Shown here: positions 1-9,452 of the stretch, piece by piece
Layout of the letters: each line of letters begins with the position of its first letter
How positions within the stretch are numbered: position 1 is the stretch's first letter
Source: Planctomycetia bacterium
GTDB taxonomy: Bacteria; Planctomycetota; UBA8108; UBA1146
Assembly: GCA_009937185.1 (NCBI GenBank)
Contig: JAACCY010000011.1
Span: 1 to 33,794 of the forward strand
Direction: 5' to 3'
DNA length: 33,794 nt
The notes under the pieces: model-generated
What the model saw: the letters and a program-made list of their open reading frames with translations, nothing else
Database searches by the model: none
What the model was told of the DNA's origin: nothing
Made by a program: the position numbers and the translations under genes

Positions 1-1578
1 AATGGAATGTCCGGAGAACTGTATTTCGCTGAAACAGTGGGTCCAGGCGTCGCCCTTTTTGATTGGGACAGTGATGGCGATATGGATATTGCATTCAGTC
101 AGGGCTATCTACTCAAAAGTTCCAAGTCTCCTGAACCGACACGGCTGCTGACTCCCCCGTCAGGATTCGAATCAGGTTTTCGACTGTATCGAAATGACAG
201 TCTGACCTCTGGGCTTCCAAAATTCACAGATATCACATCGCAGACAGGAATTCAGTCTCGTGTATATGGCATGGTATTGGCGATCACAGATTTCAATCGT
301 GACGGACAACCGGATGTCTTGATCACCGGATTGGGTGAAGATGAATTTTGGGTATCGACGGATTCTGGCCAGTATTCCAATCGGGCCTCAGAGCTAGGGA
401 TCAATGACGATCGTTGGACAACCAGCGCGATCTTCGCGGATCTGGATCGTGACGGAGATGAAGATTTGTATGTTTGTGCGTACGTAGATTTCACTCTCGA
501 TAATCATAAACCCTGTTTTGGACCCAACAGCGTTGTGGACTATTGCGGACCCAGTTCATTTCCGTCTCTCCCCGACCGTCTTTATGAAAATATTGGGTCT
601 CATGCGTTGAGAGATATCACTTCTGAAAGCGGCATCGGAGCCGTCCCAGGAGCCGGGTTGGGTGTCGTGTGTTCTGATCTCGATCAAGATGGTTCACTGG
701 ATCTGTACGTGGCGAATGACGGAGAAGCTAATCGTCAATGGCGACAGGACTCTCGACTCCATTTCGTAGATACGGCTCTCCTGAGTGGTTGCGCACTGAA
801 TCGTGACGGTCGTCCGGAAGCCTCTATGGGGGCGGATTTGGGAGATTTCGACGGTGACGGAGATGAAGATATCTTTCTGACGCATCTCGACGGTGAAACG
901 AACACCTTGTACGAAAATCTTGGATCAGGTCAGTTTGACGATATTAGCGCCACGAGCGGATTAGGTATCCCGAGTAGAAAGTGGACAGGATTTGGCACGG
1001 CATGGTTTGACGTGGACAACGACGGTTGGTTGGATCTGTACGTGACGAATGGCGCAGTCAAGCGTCAGCTCAGTCTCGTCGCAGAAGGGATTCCACATCC
1101 TTTAGGGCAGCCTGATCAAATCTATCGAAATGTCAATGGACAGAATTTCGAAATGGTCCCTTATCAGAAAGTGCCTGCACTCCAAAAAATGACTGTGGGG
1201 AGAGGCGCGGCTTTCGGAGACATCGATAATGACGGAGACGTCGATATCGTCACGACTGGCAATGGAGAATCGGCACGAGTCCTTGTGAATCACCAAGGAT
1301 CAAAGAACGCTTGGTTTGGAGTGAAGTTTGAAGATTCAAAAGGAGTCACTCTCGATAACGTAGATTTTAAAGTCGTTTTTGAAAAGGGTGACACCCTGCA
1401 CAGAAGATCTCGTCGAGGAGGATCTTATTTGAGCAGTCATGATCCACGAGTCGTCGTCGGATTGGGGCAACGATCCGAGTCTTTCATCGTGGCTGTCGAA
1501 TGGCCTAATGGAAATATCGAAAAATTTAGCCAGCTGACAACGGGGAAATATCACACCCTGAAAGAGAAGACCCCTTGA
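1..1578 (+). CDS. CRTAC1-family FG-GAP/VCBS repeat protein with C-terminal ASPIC/UnbV domain (5' partial)
   Basis: The reading frame is open from base 1 (codons Asn-Gly, then ATG at 7). Family members carry an N-G-M-[ST]-G motif about here, preceded by more N-terminal sequence, so the true start and any signal peptide lie upstream of the window. Seven calcium-loop motifs of the D-x-[DN]-x-D-G-x-x-D type are visible, counting from the ATG at 7, near residues 19, 95, 145, 224, 280, 335 and 405; they mark FG-GAP/VCBS beta-propeller blades. Residues about 433-520 match the UnbV/ASPIC domain (G-G-S-Y-L-S, then V-x-W-P-N-G). Such proteins are usually exported. Their biochemical role is unknown, and some are linked to surface binding or adhesion. 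The TGA stop overlaps the start of the TPR gene, which suggests co-transcription and coupling. Confidence 0.9.
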   Translation, partial: NGMSGELYFAETVGPGVALFDWDSDGDMDIAFSQGYLLKSSKSPEPTRLLTPPSGFESGFRLYRNDSLTSGLPKFTDITSQTGIQSRVYGMVLAITDFNRDGQPDVLITGLGEDEFWVSTDSGQYSNRASELGINDDRWTTSAIFADLDRDGDEDLYVCAYVDFTLDNHKPCFGPNSVVDYCGPSSFPSLPDRLYENIGSHALRDITSESGIGAVPGAGLGVVCSDLDQDGSLDLYVANDGEANRQWRQDSRLHFVDTALLSGCALNRDGRPEASMGADLGDFDGDGDEDIFLTHLDGETNTLYENLGSGQFDDISATSGLGIPSRKWTGFGTAWFDVDNDGWLDLYVTNGAVKRQLSLVAEGIPHPLGQPDQIYRNVNGQNFEMVPYQKVPALQKMTVGRGAAFGDIDNDGDVDIVTTGNGESARVLVNHQGSKNAWFGVKFEDSKGVTLDNVDFKVVFEKGDTLHRRSRRGGSYLSSHDPRVVVGLGQRSESFIVAVEWPNGNIEKFSQLTTGKYHTLKEKTP

Positions 1579-3227
1579 GTAAAAGTTTGAGTTCCAATTT
1601 GTGGATGTGTGAGGGGCGTCATGCCCAGCGCTTACGGATTTTGGGATATTATTCTATTTTTTGTCTCATTTGGGTCACTGGCTGTGAAGGAGAACGCTCT
1701 GTATCCGTGGATCCTCCACAGATCCCCTTAGAGGCTTTCGAAGGGAGTGTTCGCCAACATCTGGAAGAAGTTGTTCTTCTGTTGGACGAGGATGGGAGCG
1801 CGAGTTCTTCTGAAGAGACCTCGCGAAAACACGCTCAAGCAGCGATGGTTTACCATGCTTATGATTTAAGAGAATCGGCGATTTATCACTACCGCAAGTC
1901 CCTTGAGCTGCAGAGTGATCACCGACTGAGTTACCTCTTAGCAAAAGTTCTCATGCTTGAATTTCTTCATGAAGAAGCATTTGAGGTTCTTGAGCCCTTC
2001 TCGTCATTGTCTCCCCCCCACATCGTCACACTTCTCAGTCTCTCGGAAATTGAGAATGCACTCCAGCGAACTGAGAAAAGCGCGCAGTTACTGGCGATGG
2101 TCTTGAGTCTGAAACCTGATAGCGTTCCTGCCCTTTTCCAAAAAGGCCGACTATTACACAAAAATGGGGAAGCGCAGGAGGCCTGTGACGTGATGAACAG
2201 AGCTTTGCAACTGTCTCCAGGTGCGTCTGCAATCCGCTATCCTTATGCATTAGCGCTCAAAGAGATCGGTGACATTGAGGAAGCGGCTCGACAAATGAAC
2301 CTCAGAGGTTCTGCGATGCCGAGGCCGAGTGATCCTTGGTTACAAGAGGTCATGGCACTAAGACGTGGTGGACGTGTGCACCTGAATGAAGGAACACTTC
2401 TTTTTGAAGAGAATCTCTACGAGCGAGCCGAAGCGTCTTTTTTGAAAGCACTCGAGTTTGATCCTGAATCTGCTTCTGCACATTTAAATGTAGGTTCGAC
2501 TTTATTGAAACTGGGTCGGCCCGATGAAGCACGTGCATCGTTCATAGAGTCGATCCGACTCGATCCGTCACAACCCCTAGCGTGGTTCGATCTTGGTGTC
2601 CTGGAAGCCGCAACAGGTCATGAAACGCTCGCCATTGAATGCTATGACAGGGCACTTGATCTCGATCCTGATCAACCCGAATCGAGATTCAATCGCGGGA
2701 ACGCCCTGCGGAGGCAAGAAAAGTATCAGCGAGCAGTAAAAGATTTTGAAAGAGTGTGCGCACTTCGACCGGGGAACACCTCAGCGTGGTTGGCTGAAGC
2801 TGTGTGTCATATCCGATTGGGGAAGAATGGACACGCTCTCAAGAGATGTCGTCTTGGTTTATTGGCAACGGACAACAATGCTCGGCTTGTCAGCATGGAG
2901 GCTCGTCTGCTAGGGACTCTCAGTACGGCTTCTCAAGAAGAACTGATCGGGGTTCCTGAAAGACTTCAGAAGGTCTTAGCAGGTAATCGTAATCTTGAAT
3001 TTGTAGCATCGCGTGCGATGGTGCTGGCCGCACTGAATCGTTATCCAGAAGCACAACAACTCCAGCGAGACATGATTGCCGCCGCTCGTCAGGCCGGCGA
3101 AGAGAAGATTGCGCGACGTTTACTGAAGAACCTTGAAAATTACTCTCGAGGAGAACCGGCGGTCGATCCTTGGCCAGAGTCGGAGTCTCCAGTGGACGCT
3201 TCGCCCGTGGGTACAGCGCCGCGTTGA
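1575..3227 (+). CDS. TPR-repeat lipoprotein
   Basis: The gene encodes 550 residues from a TTG start that overlaps the preceding stop (TTGA). The N-terminus has a basic stretch, a hydrophobic run (residues about 22-35) and a V-T-G-C lipobox near residue 37, so it is probably a lipoprotein. From about residue 85 to 480 there are repeated 34-residue TPR units with the usual A/G at position 8 and A at 20, ending in D-P-x-x-P-like turns (for example near 290-370). TPRs are protein-protein scaffolds; the partner is unknown. The obvious candidate is the UnbV protein encoded immediately upstream, since UnbV/TPR pairs recur in Planctomycetota. The last 88 bp overlap the minus-strand HEAT-like gene. 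Confidence 0.88.
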   Translation: MSKSLSSNLWMCEGRHAQRLRILGYYSIFCLIWVTGCEGERSVSVDPPQIPLEAFEGSVRQHLEEVVLLLDEDGSASSSEETSRKHAQAAMVYHAYDLRESAIYHYRKSLELQSDHRLSYLLAKVLMLEFLHEEAFEVLEPFSSLSPPHIVTLLSLSEIENALQRTEKSAQLLAMVLSLKPDSVPALFQKGRLLHKNGEAQEACDVMNRALQLSPGASAIRYPYALALKEIGDIEEAARQMNLRGSAMPRPSDPWLQEVMALRRGGRVHLNEGTLLFEENLYERAEASFLKALEFDPESASAHLNVGSTLLKLGRPDEARASFIESIRLDPSQPLAWFDLGVLEAATGHETLAIECYDRALDLDPDQPESRFNRGNALRRQEKYQRAVKDFERVCALRPGNTSAWLAEAVCHIRLGKNGHALKRCRLGLLATDNNARLVSMEARLLGTLSTASQEELIGVPERLQKVLAGNRNLEFVASRAMVLAALNRYPEAQQLQRDMIAAARQAGEEKIARRLLKNLENYSRGEPAVDPWPESESPVDASPVGTAPR

Positions 3228-4618
3228 GAAGAAGCAGATGTCTTAATCTGAACTTCAGCCCTCGCTTTTAGCTCTTCTGGTTTTCCATTGCCAAGATCAC
3301 TGACGGATTCAGCATCCGTGAGAATCCAATTCCCAGAATTTTGAGTGAAATTGGCAGTCACCTTTAAGGGGATCTTCATGGCCCCCACTGCAGCACTCGG
3401 CATCTGGATGATCAGTTGCGCTGGTTTTTCAACTCCTTCTCCCAACCACTCGCTAACATGTGCGACCCAGATTTCATTTCCAAGAGAATCGCGAATGGAT
3501 TCACTGATGAATCTTCCTGTGGCTTTATCAAAGAGGATCTTCGCGGTTTGGGCTCCCTCAGGACGGCCTTCCCAATATGAAATATTGAGAGCGCCCACTC
3601 CAGCATACAAAGAAGGTGCTCCTGTTAGGTCGAACACCACTTCGACACGATCCTCGGAAACCGAAACGGTACCTGCAAATAAAGAGGGAGCCTGAATCCA
3701 AAGATCTGCTGCAAGCCTGAGGTGAATGACACGATCCAGATGATATTCCAGGAGGCGTGTTAATTTAATTTCTTCTGCAGTGGCGTCAATATCGATAACT
3801 TTACTGCTCCCAGAAGGAACATTGATCATCGAAAATTGGTAAGCGATGGGGCTCGATGATTTCGGCTTTCCCAACCAGCGATTAGAATGCTGAAGTATTT
3901 GCGAAATTTCAGATTTATAAGGTGATTGTTCAGGGGCATTCAGGAAATAACTTTGAGCGGCGATACAGGAATCGACGTCCGCCAACTTCGTCCACAATCC
4001 TCGTAGATCATTACGAAGAGCGGGAGTCTTCAATGCTATGCGAATCGCATTTTGAGCGTTTAGAGCCCCTGGATGTAGAGGTACCGAACTGGCGTCCTTC
4101 TCTCCCAAAATCGCCTCAAATAACTGAGCCGATGGAGGCCGAACCAAAGTTTGAAGTGCACGAAGCGTGGCAGATCGAACTATAGGACTGTGATCTGAGA
4201 ACCTTGTCACGATGAGGTCTAGTACTTTAGCATCGGGTGTTCTGGCCAGTCCGTACACCGCCGCTTCTCGGGCATAAACAGTCTCGCTCTCGAGGCAACT
4301 GGAAAAGAAGTCAATTCTTTCCGCGGGGAAAGCTTCGATGACGAGCATCGTGACGACTTGACGAATTCGGCCCTCATTTTTCTCCATCAATGGCAGCAAT
4401 CTCGGCAGTAACTCTTTCAACGGGTTGAGCCCAATTTCAGCCAAAGTTTGTCGTATTTGTTGGGTGGAACCTGTCGTCAATAATGTTACCCAGCGATCGA
4501 CTAACTCTTCGTTGTCGCCCGTTTGAAACACCATCTCTGGCTCAGACGGATTTGCGTACGAAATGTTCTCCACGGCGAGAACGTGACTGCTGATCAGTAG
4601 TGCCCATAAAAAAATCAT
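3140..4618 (-). CDS. Secreted HEAT-repeat-like protein of unknown function
   Basis: From the ATG at 4618 the product is 492 residues and begins with a short signal peptide (Met-Ile-Phe-Leu-Trp-Ala-Leu-Leu, then an Ala-containing cleavage region). An alternative ATG at 4657 would overlap the upstream fadJ-type gene. I prefer 4618 because it puts the hydrophobic core at the N-terminus and leaves a 13-base gap after the fadJ stop. Residues about 30-190 look like HEAT/armadillo helical repeats (alternating helices with E-A-A-V-Y-G-L-A-type units). The C-terminal half is beta-rich and unrecognised. The Ser/Gly/Ala-rich C-terminus is encoded antisense to the end of the TPR gene. It is the last gene of the glyS-VWA-thiolase-fadJ cluster. 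No function can be assigned. Confidence 0.75.
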   Translation of the reverse strand: MIFLWALLISSHVLAVENISYANPSEPEMVFQTGDNEELVDRWVTLLTTGSTQQIRQTLAEIGLNPLKELLPRLLPLMEKNEGRIRQVVTMLVIEAFPAERIDFFSSCLESETVYAREAAVYGLARTPDAKVLDLIVTRFSDHSPIVRSATLRALQTLVRPPSAQLFEAILGEKDASSVPLHPGALNAQNAIRIALKTPALRNDLRGLWTKLADVDSCIAAQSYFLNAPEQSPYKSEISQILQHSNRWLGKPKSSSPIAYQFSMINVPSGSSKVIDIDATAEEIKLTRLLEYHLDRVIHLRLAADLWIQAPSLFAGTVSVSEDRVEVVFDLTGAPSLYAGVGALNISYWEGRPEGAQTAKILFDKATGRFISESIRDSLGNEIWVAHVSEWLGEGVEKPAQLIIQMPSAAVGAMKIPLKVTANFTQNSGNWILTDAESVSDLGNGKPEELKARAEVQIKTSASSQRGAVPTGEASTGDSDSGQGSTAGSPRE

Positions 4619-4631
4619 TGGTTGGAATCTC

Positions 4632-6803
4632 TCACGAATAAAATGGTTCGTTGGCATGGGCCAATTTACACAAGTAAGAAGACGGAGTTCTGGGGTCTCC
4701 AGCCCCGTGTGCTTTCTCCAGTCGATCAACGATGACTTGAAGACCTTGTGCGTCTGCATCGCGAAGCAAACCCCCCAAATGCGGTGGGAAACCGGTTCCC
4801 ATAATCATGGCAAGATCGAGCATGCCAGGATCCTGAACAACGTTCTCCTCTAGGCAGCGAGCGGCTTCGTCTATCATGGGATCTACGAGAGCAGCAATGA
4901 TTGGATCTGGAGTTCTCGGTTTGTTGATGAGCTGTGAAGCATTGACAGGAATATCGTTTGTAGTATTCCAAGTCATCTGGCGGCCTTGATGGCGATAAAA
5001 TCCAATTTTGGACTTTTTCCCTAACCAGTTTTTCTGAACCATGTCTGAGAGCATTGAAGAAGCTTTGTAGCGGTCACCATAGGCCGCAAAAAGCGTGTTC
5101 GATACTTCCAAGCCGACGTCTAATCCGACTTCGTCCATCAATCTAAAGGGCCCCATCGGTAGGCCGTGCTTTCTAGCTACTTCGTCAATTAATGGGCCCG
5201 GTGTCCCCGTAAGAAGTAGGCGAGAAGCACTGAGCATGTATGGAATTAAAATCCTGTTTACGAGGAAGCCTGGAGAATCTTTAACGATGACGGGGTACTT
5301 CCCCAGTTTCCGAGCAAGAGAGAGAGCTTTTCCCACAGTTTCGGGAGATGTCCATTCTCCTGGAATCACTTCAACAAGAGGCATTCTGGGAACTGGATTG
5401 AAAAAGTGCAGCCCCACTACCCGATCAGCCACAGGACTATTTTCTTGAATGAGAGTCACGCTTAATGCTGAGGTATTCGTCGCGAAAATAGCATCTTCAG
5501 GTAAGCGGTCTGCAATGTCTGCTAGGACAGACTTCTTAACGTCCATACGTTCTACGACGGCCTCAAGTACGCAGCCGCATTTTTTTAGACCATGCAATTC
5601 TTTCCCATATGTCAGTGAGGAAAGAAGCGCGTCTCTTTTTTGAGTTGTGACGCGACGTTTTTTGAATCGCTGATGAAGATCATTACCAATAACTTTTAGG
5701 CCCGAAAGCAGTGAGTCGCTTGAAATGTCCCGGAGTCTTACAGGGATACCTTTTTGTAGTGCTACTGATGCAACACCCGACCCCATAGTCCCGGCTCCCA
5801 AAACGATCAGAGATTTTTCATCGTCCCAATCGCCTGTAGGTTCTTCATGGGTTCCTCTTCGGGATCTTTCCGAATCCTGGAAAATGTTAACTAGATTCCG
5901 GGAGATAGTCCCTGTGACCAGTTGGGATATTTGACGAGCTTCAAGGACCAGGGACGATTCTAGAGAATTTGAAGCGGCGTAACTGGCCACTTCGATGGCT
6001 TTTTCCGGTGCAGGCATTTTCCCACCGGTCTTTTTTCGGACTGTTTTCAACGCTTGTTGAGAAACGAAATAACGACCGAGCGCAGTGCCGTCAATCAGTC
6101 GAGATAAGAAACCTGATCGAAGTTTGGAACGTCGTGCCACCACGGATTTCAGATTATCAGAGAGCATTGTATCGATGGTTTTGATCGCTAATGTTCGAAA
6201 ACCTTCCGGTGCGACGAGGGCATCTACCACGCCTCTTATGAGGGCCGCCTTCGCAGGCATACGTCCGGCAGGAAGTATCCATTGGAGAGCCCCTCTGAGG
6301 CCGAGTAGCCTCGTCATACGAACGGTCCCCCCGAATCCAGGGATAATGCCCAGATTCACTTCGGGGAGTCCTATTCTCGTCGACGGGTCATTCACTGCGA
6401 TTCGAACTGAGCAACCCAGTGCGAGCTCGAGGCCACCTCCTAGGCAGACGCCATTGATGACGCAAAAACTGGGAACTGGGAATCCACTGAAGTTACCAAA
6501 GAGATCTTGGGTCAGCCGGCATTGATCAAAGACTTCATCAGGATCACTCGCGGATTCAATGATGTCGAGATCTGCACCTGATATGAAGTATCCGTCTTTT
6601 GCACTTGAGACGATGACCGCCTGAATTCCATCGTGTTCGATGGCTCTTGGCAAGGTTTTCTTCAAGTCTTCCAAAACAGATCGGCTGAGTACATTCGCAT
6701 TCGATTCTGCATCGATAACGATGTGAAGAAAACGTCCTTTGGGGTCTTCTGTTGGGAACACTCCGTCCCAAACTGAAGAACGGATCAGTTTAAATTGACT
6801 CAT
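4632..6803 (-). CDS. fadJ: FadJ/FadB-type enoyl-CoA hydratase / 3-hydroxyacyl-CoA dehydrogenase
   Basis: The 723-residue product covers two steps of beta-oxidation: hydration of trans-2-enoyl-CoA and NAD-dependent oxidation of the 3-hydroxyacyl-CoA. The N-terminal crotonase domain has both catalytic glutamates (G-G-G-L-E-L near E126; G-L-P-E-V-N-L-G near E148). A Rossmann motif G-A-G-T-M-G-S-G follows near residue 335, then the dehydrogenase signature with catalytic His (G-L-H-F-F-N-P-V) and two helical 3HCDH C-terminal domains. The length fits FadJ/FadB alpha subunits. The ATG at 6803 overlaps the thiolase TGA as ATGA, so the alpha and beta subunits are translationally coupled. Upstream in-frame Met codons lie inside the thiolase gene and are not needed. 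Whether it is FadJ-like or FadB-like cannot be settled by eye. Confidence 0.93.
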   Translation of the reverse strand: MSQFKLIRSSVWDGVFPTEDPKGRFLHIVIDAESNANVLSRSVLEDLKKTLPRAIEHDGIQAVIVSSAKDGYFISGADLDIIESASDPDEVFDQCRLTQDLFGNFSGFPVPSFCVINGVCLGGGLELALGCSVRIAVNDPSTRIGLPEVNLGIIPGFGGTVRMTRLLGLRGALQWILPAGRMPAKAALIRGVVDALVAPEGFRTLAIKTIDTMLSDNLKSVVARRSKLRSGFLSRLIDGTALGRYFVSQQALKTVRKKTGGKMPAPEKAIEVASYAASNSLESSLVLEARQISQLVTGTISRNLVNIFQDSERSRRGTHEEPTGDWDDEKSLIVLGAGTMGSGVASVALQKGIPVRLRDISSDSLLSGLKVIGNDLHQRFKKRRVTTQKRDALLSSLTYGKELHGLKKCGCVLEAVVERMDVKKSVLADIADRLPEDAIFATNTSALSVTLIQENSPVADRVVGLHFFNPVPRMPLVEVIPGEWTSPETVGKALSLARKLGKYPVIVKDSPGFLVNRILIPYMLSASRLLLTGTPGPLIDEVARKHGLPMGPFRLMDEVGLDVGLEVSNTLFAAYGDRYKASSMLSDMVQKNWLGKKSKIGFYRHQGRQMTWNTTNDIPVNASQLINKPRTPDPIIAALVDPMIDEAARCLEENVVQDPGMLDLAMIMGTGFPPHLGGLLRDADAQGLQVIVDRLEKAHGAGDPRTPSSYLCKLAHANEPFYS

Positions 6804-8086
6804 GCTGACCATCCTTCCAGAAGCACTGCGCCTCCTTGGCCCCCACCCACGCACATCGTGGCGATACCGTGACCGCCTCCAGACTCATGCAGTTGGCGAG
6901 CCAATGTCAGGACGATTCTGGTGCCTGACGCTCCAACAGGATGTCCCAATGATATGGCCCCTCCATGTGGATTTAATCGATCTTCTGGGATCGCGCCGGG
7001 AACAGCTTTGAAGCCCGCCATTTTGGAATAGCTCGGGCTTTCAAGCGCTTGCTGACACGCCAGGACTTGAGCAGCAAAGGCTTCATTCAGTTCAACAATC
7101 GAAATATCTTTCAGTGATAATCCCGCATCGTTCAGTACCGCTGCCATCGCGTGTACGGGACCTAAGCCCATTCTCAATGGGTCGCACCCCGTGAATCGAG
7201 CGCCGAGCATTCGAGCCAAGGGCTGATAGCCTTCTGCAACTGCTCTAGATTCCCTCATCATGAGAAGCATTGCGGCTCCGTCAGTGATGCCGCATGAGTT
7301 GGCCACAGTGACGGTTCCTATCTTTTTTTCGAAGTAGGGTTTCATACGACCCATTTTTACGGGATCTGTATTTTCTCGCGGCCCAATGTCCTCCGTCAGC
7401 ATTTCGTCGAGGTGTGGCGGGATAGCAAAAGGAGAGATTTCTCTAGTGAAAGCATCTCGTGAAGAGACGGCTTTTCTATGACTTTCCATGGCGAATCGAT
7501 CTTGATCTTCTCTTGAAATATTCCATTCACGAGCTAAACGCTCAGCGGTATCACCCATCATTTCTCCGCTGAAGGGATCTTTCAGTCCTTCGAGAAGTGC
7601 GATTCTAGGCTTGAGGTCAGACCAGCGAAAAGAAGAGAAACCAGCCAGCTTTTCTTTGAGGGATCGAGCCTTATTAATCGAGACGAGTTTGAAAGCCAGA
7701 CTGAGAGGAAAAAGGAGTGGAATACGACTCATAGACTCAGCGCCACCCGCAAGAATCGCTGTTTTTTCATTCGATTGGATACGAAGCATCGCATCGACGA
7801 CAGACTGCATACCACTGGCGCAGTTTCTGGCGACAGTATAAGCAGGGACTGGTACGGGTAACCCGGAGTGAAGGCTGACCACTCTTGCGGGGTTGGCCCG
7901 ATCGGGAGGCTGAGCACAGCACCCCAAGATCAATTCGTCAATCTCGTCGACCGGAAAGCCTGTGACATCGAGCAACTCTCGAGTGCAGGAAGTCGCGAGC
8001 ACGTCTACCGAGGTATTGACTAGGTTTTCCCCAGATCGTACAAACGGCGTCCTGCGTCCTTCGACGATTACGACGGGATCATTCAA
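6800..8086 (-). CDS. fadI: Acetyl-CoA acyltransferase (thiolase), FadI/FadA type
   Basis: The 428-residue thiolase cleaves 3-ketoacyl-CoA to acetyl-CoA and a shortened acyl-CoA, or the reverse. The nucleophilic Cys89 lies in R-N-C-A-S-G-M-Q. The G-G-x-E-S-M-S block, the N-P-H-G-G-A-I-S-L-G-H-P catalytic His segment and the C-terminal C-V-G-G-G-Q-G-G active site (Cys near 414) are all present. At about 430 residues it is slightly longer than FadA (about 390) and fits FadI-type thiolases. Translation starts at TTG 8086, with an AGGAAAGGG Shine-Dalgarno stretch about 10 bases upstream. It follows the VWA gene by 16 bp and overlaps the fadJ start, forming an alpha/beta beta-oxidation pair. Confidence 0.93.
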   Translation of the reverse strand: MNDPVVIVEGRRTPFVRSGENLVNTSVDVLATSCTRELLDVTGFPVDEIDELILGCCAQPPDRANPARVVSLHSGLPVPVPAYTVARNCASGMQSVVDAMLRIQSNEKTAILAGGAESMSRIPLLFPLSLAFKLVSINKARSLKEKLAGFSSFRWSDLKPRIALLEGLKDPFSGEMMGDTAERLAREWNISREDQDRFAMESHRKAVSSRDAFTREISPFAIPPHLDEMLTEDIGPRENTDPVKMGRMKPYFEKKIGTVTVANSCGITDGAAMLLMMRESRAVAEGYQPLARMLGARFTGCDPLRMGLGPVHAMAAVLNDAGLSLKDISIVELNEAFAAQVLACQQALESPSYSKMAGFKAVPGAIPEDRLNPHGGAISLGHPVGASGTRIVLTLARQLHESGGGHGIATMCVGGGQGGAVLLEGWSA

Positions 8087-8102
8087 TAGGTCTACCCTTT
8101 CC

Positions 8103-9452
8103 TCAACGTATTCTTACGTATCTGCCATTGTTATCAGCAGCGAGTTTTTGCAGGAATTCTTCTTCAGCATCGACGAATCCTAAAGTGAAAATACGGATAC
8201 CCCGCAGATGATTGACCGCCTTGGTTTCGGCAAGGATTCTTCTCATTAATTCTGGTGCATCGGGCGGGAGATTATTACCTCTCGTACCCATATGTGTGGG
8301 TGCACCATCTGTGATCAAGTATATCGTATCAACAGTAGGGTCACCTAAAGCCATATGTAATGCCTCGTCGGTGACTGTTATTCCGGTGGCATTTAAAGAT
8401 TCAATGAATTTCACAGCGTCAGTACGATGCTTTCGATTCGCTTCTTTGAGCACAGGGCTCCAGGGAGATACCTCCGTAGAGTATGCAATCACGGTAAAAC
8501 GTTTATTCTCACCGAGGCCTTCGATCGCCCTTTTGAGCTCCGATTGAGCTCTCAAAATTCTTCTGCGGGATTCCATGAGTTTTGAAATCTTTTCTTCGAC
8601 AGATTCCCCAACTCCGGTAGAGCGACTCACTTTATTGAGTTGTTCTTCACTCGGCGGGTCTGTTGCCAGCATCGAGCCAGAAATATCGATGATGAAAGCG
8701 ATGTTTCTACCCGTGATATCAAGCCCGAAGAGTCCTGTTCCTGTCATCTTTTCAACAGGGGCCGAAAGGTCTACTTTCGAAGGGTCTAATTTATCTCGGT
8801 GAACACTGATCCATGATTTATATGCCGCTGAATCATGCAAGGAGATGCCTGTTAACCTGTGGAGACTGTCGCGACACGTCAGCCAGGCTCTGTCTTTTGC
8901 CATTTTTTCCAGCTCGTCTCTCCCCCCCTTAGCGGCACGCTCACGGGTAGTAGAACCTTCCCATCTTTTCATGGCAGAGATGAGAGGCTCGATAACGAGT
9001 ATGTCTTGAGTACGACCCAATATTTGGGAAGCCACGATGACAACCTGTGGAGCTTTGTCGTGAAGAGCTTTGAGGGAAAGCGAAACGCTGTCGGAACCTT
9101 TGGATTGAAGTGAAGCATACAAACCCAAAGTCCTGGCGGGCCAGTCCGGGTGCTTTTTCACCAACTTTTCCAACTCATTATCAAACTTTGGACCTTGAAG
9201 AGTTCCTAATATCCGAGTGGCGTCAACGAACACTCGATGTCGATCAACGCTATACCATGCGCTCTCTGGTGCCGCCTCTACTTTGGCGACGGCATCTGCG
9301 ATAGGACGTACAGCTTTGTATGAATCTTTCTCTACCAGTTCTCGCATTCGCGAGAGAAGACCATTTGCGTCCTGATTTTTTACAAACTGATCAAGTTGCT
9401 TGTCCCCCGCAACGTTGAAAAAGAGTAGCGAAGCGACGATGAGATTTAACAA
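8103..9452 (-). CDS. Secreted von Willebrand factor A domain protein
   Basis: The 449-residue protein begins with a short hydrophobic segment (residues 1-16, ending V-A-G) that could be a signal peptide. Residues about 60-170 are helical and HEAT-like. The VWA domain starts near 250 with a complete MIDAS D-I-S-G-S (D256, S258, S260) and later L-I-T-D-G-A-P-T (D near 386), so metal-dependent ligand binding is plausible. The start is TTG 9452, overlapping the glyS stop (TTGTTAA) and preceded by AGGAGG seven bases upstream, inside the glyS gene. VWA proteins of this shape are common in Planctomycetota, but their ligands are not known. Its place between a tRNA synthetase and beta-oxidation genes gives no clear functional clue. 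Confidence 0.88.
   Translation of the reverse strand: MLNLIVASLLFFNVAGDKQLDQFVKNQDANGLLSRMRELVEKDSYKAVRPIADAVAKVEAAPESAWYSVDRHRVFVDATRILGTLQGPKFDNELEKLVKKHPDWPARTLGLYASLQSKGSDSVSLSLKALHDKAPQVVIVASQILGRTQDILVIEPLISAMKRWEGSTTRERAAKGGRDELEKMAKDRAWLTCRDSLHRLTGISLHDSAAYKSWISVHRDKLDPSKVDLSAPVEKMTGTGLFGLDITGRNIAFIIDISGSMLATDPPSEEQLNKVSRSTGVGESVEEKISKLMESRRRILRAQSELKRAIEGLGENKRFTVIAYSTEVSPWSPVLKEANRKHRTDAVKFIESLNATGITVTDEALHMALGDPTVDTIYLITDGAPTHMGTRGNNLPPDAPELMRRILAETKAVNHLRGIRIFTLGFVDAEEEFLQKLAADNNGRYVRIR

Noticed and set aside
4656-6525. Several plus-strand ORFs of 65-146 codons opposite fadJ
   Set aside because: They are antisense shadows of a conserved gene with no start signals and no recognisable protein features.
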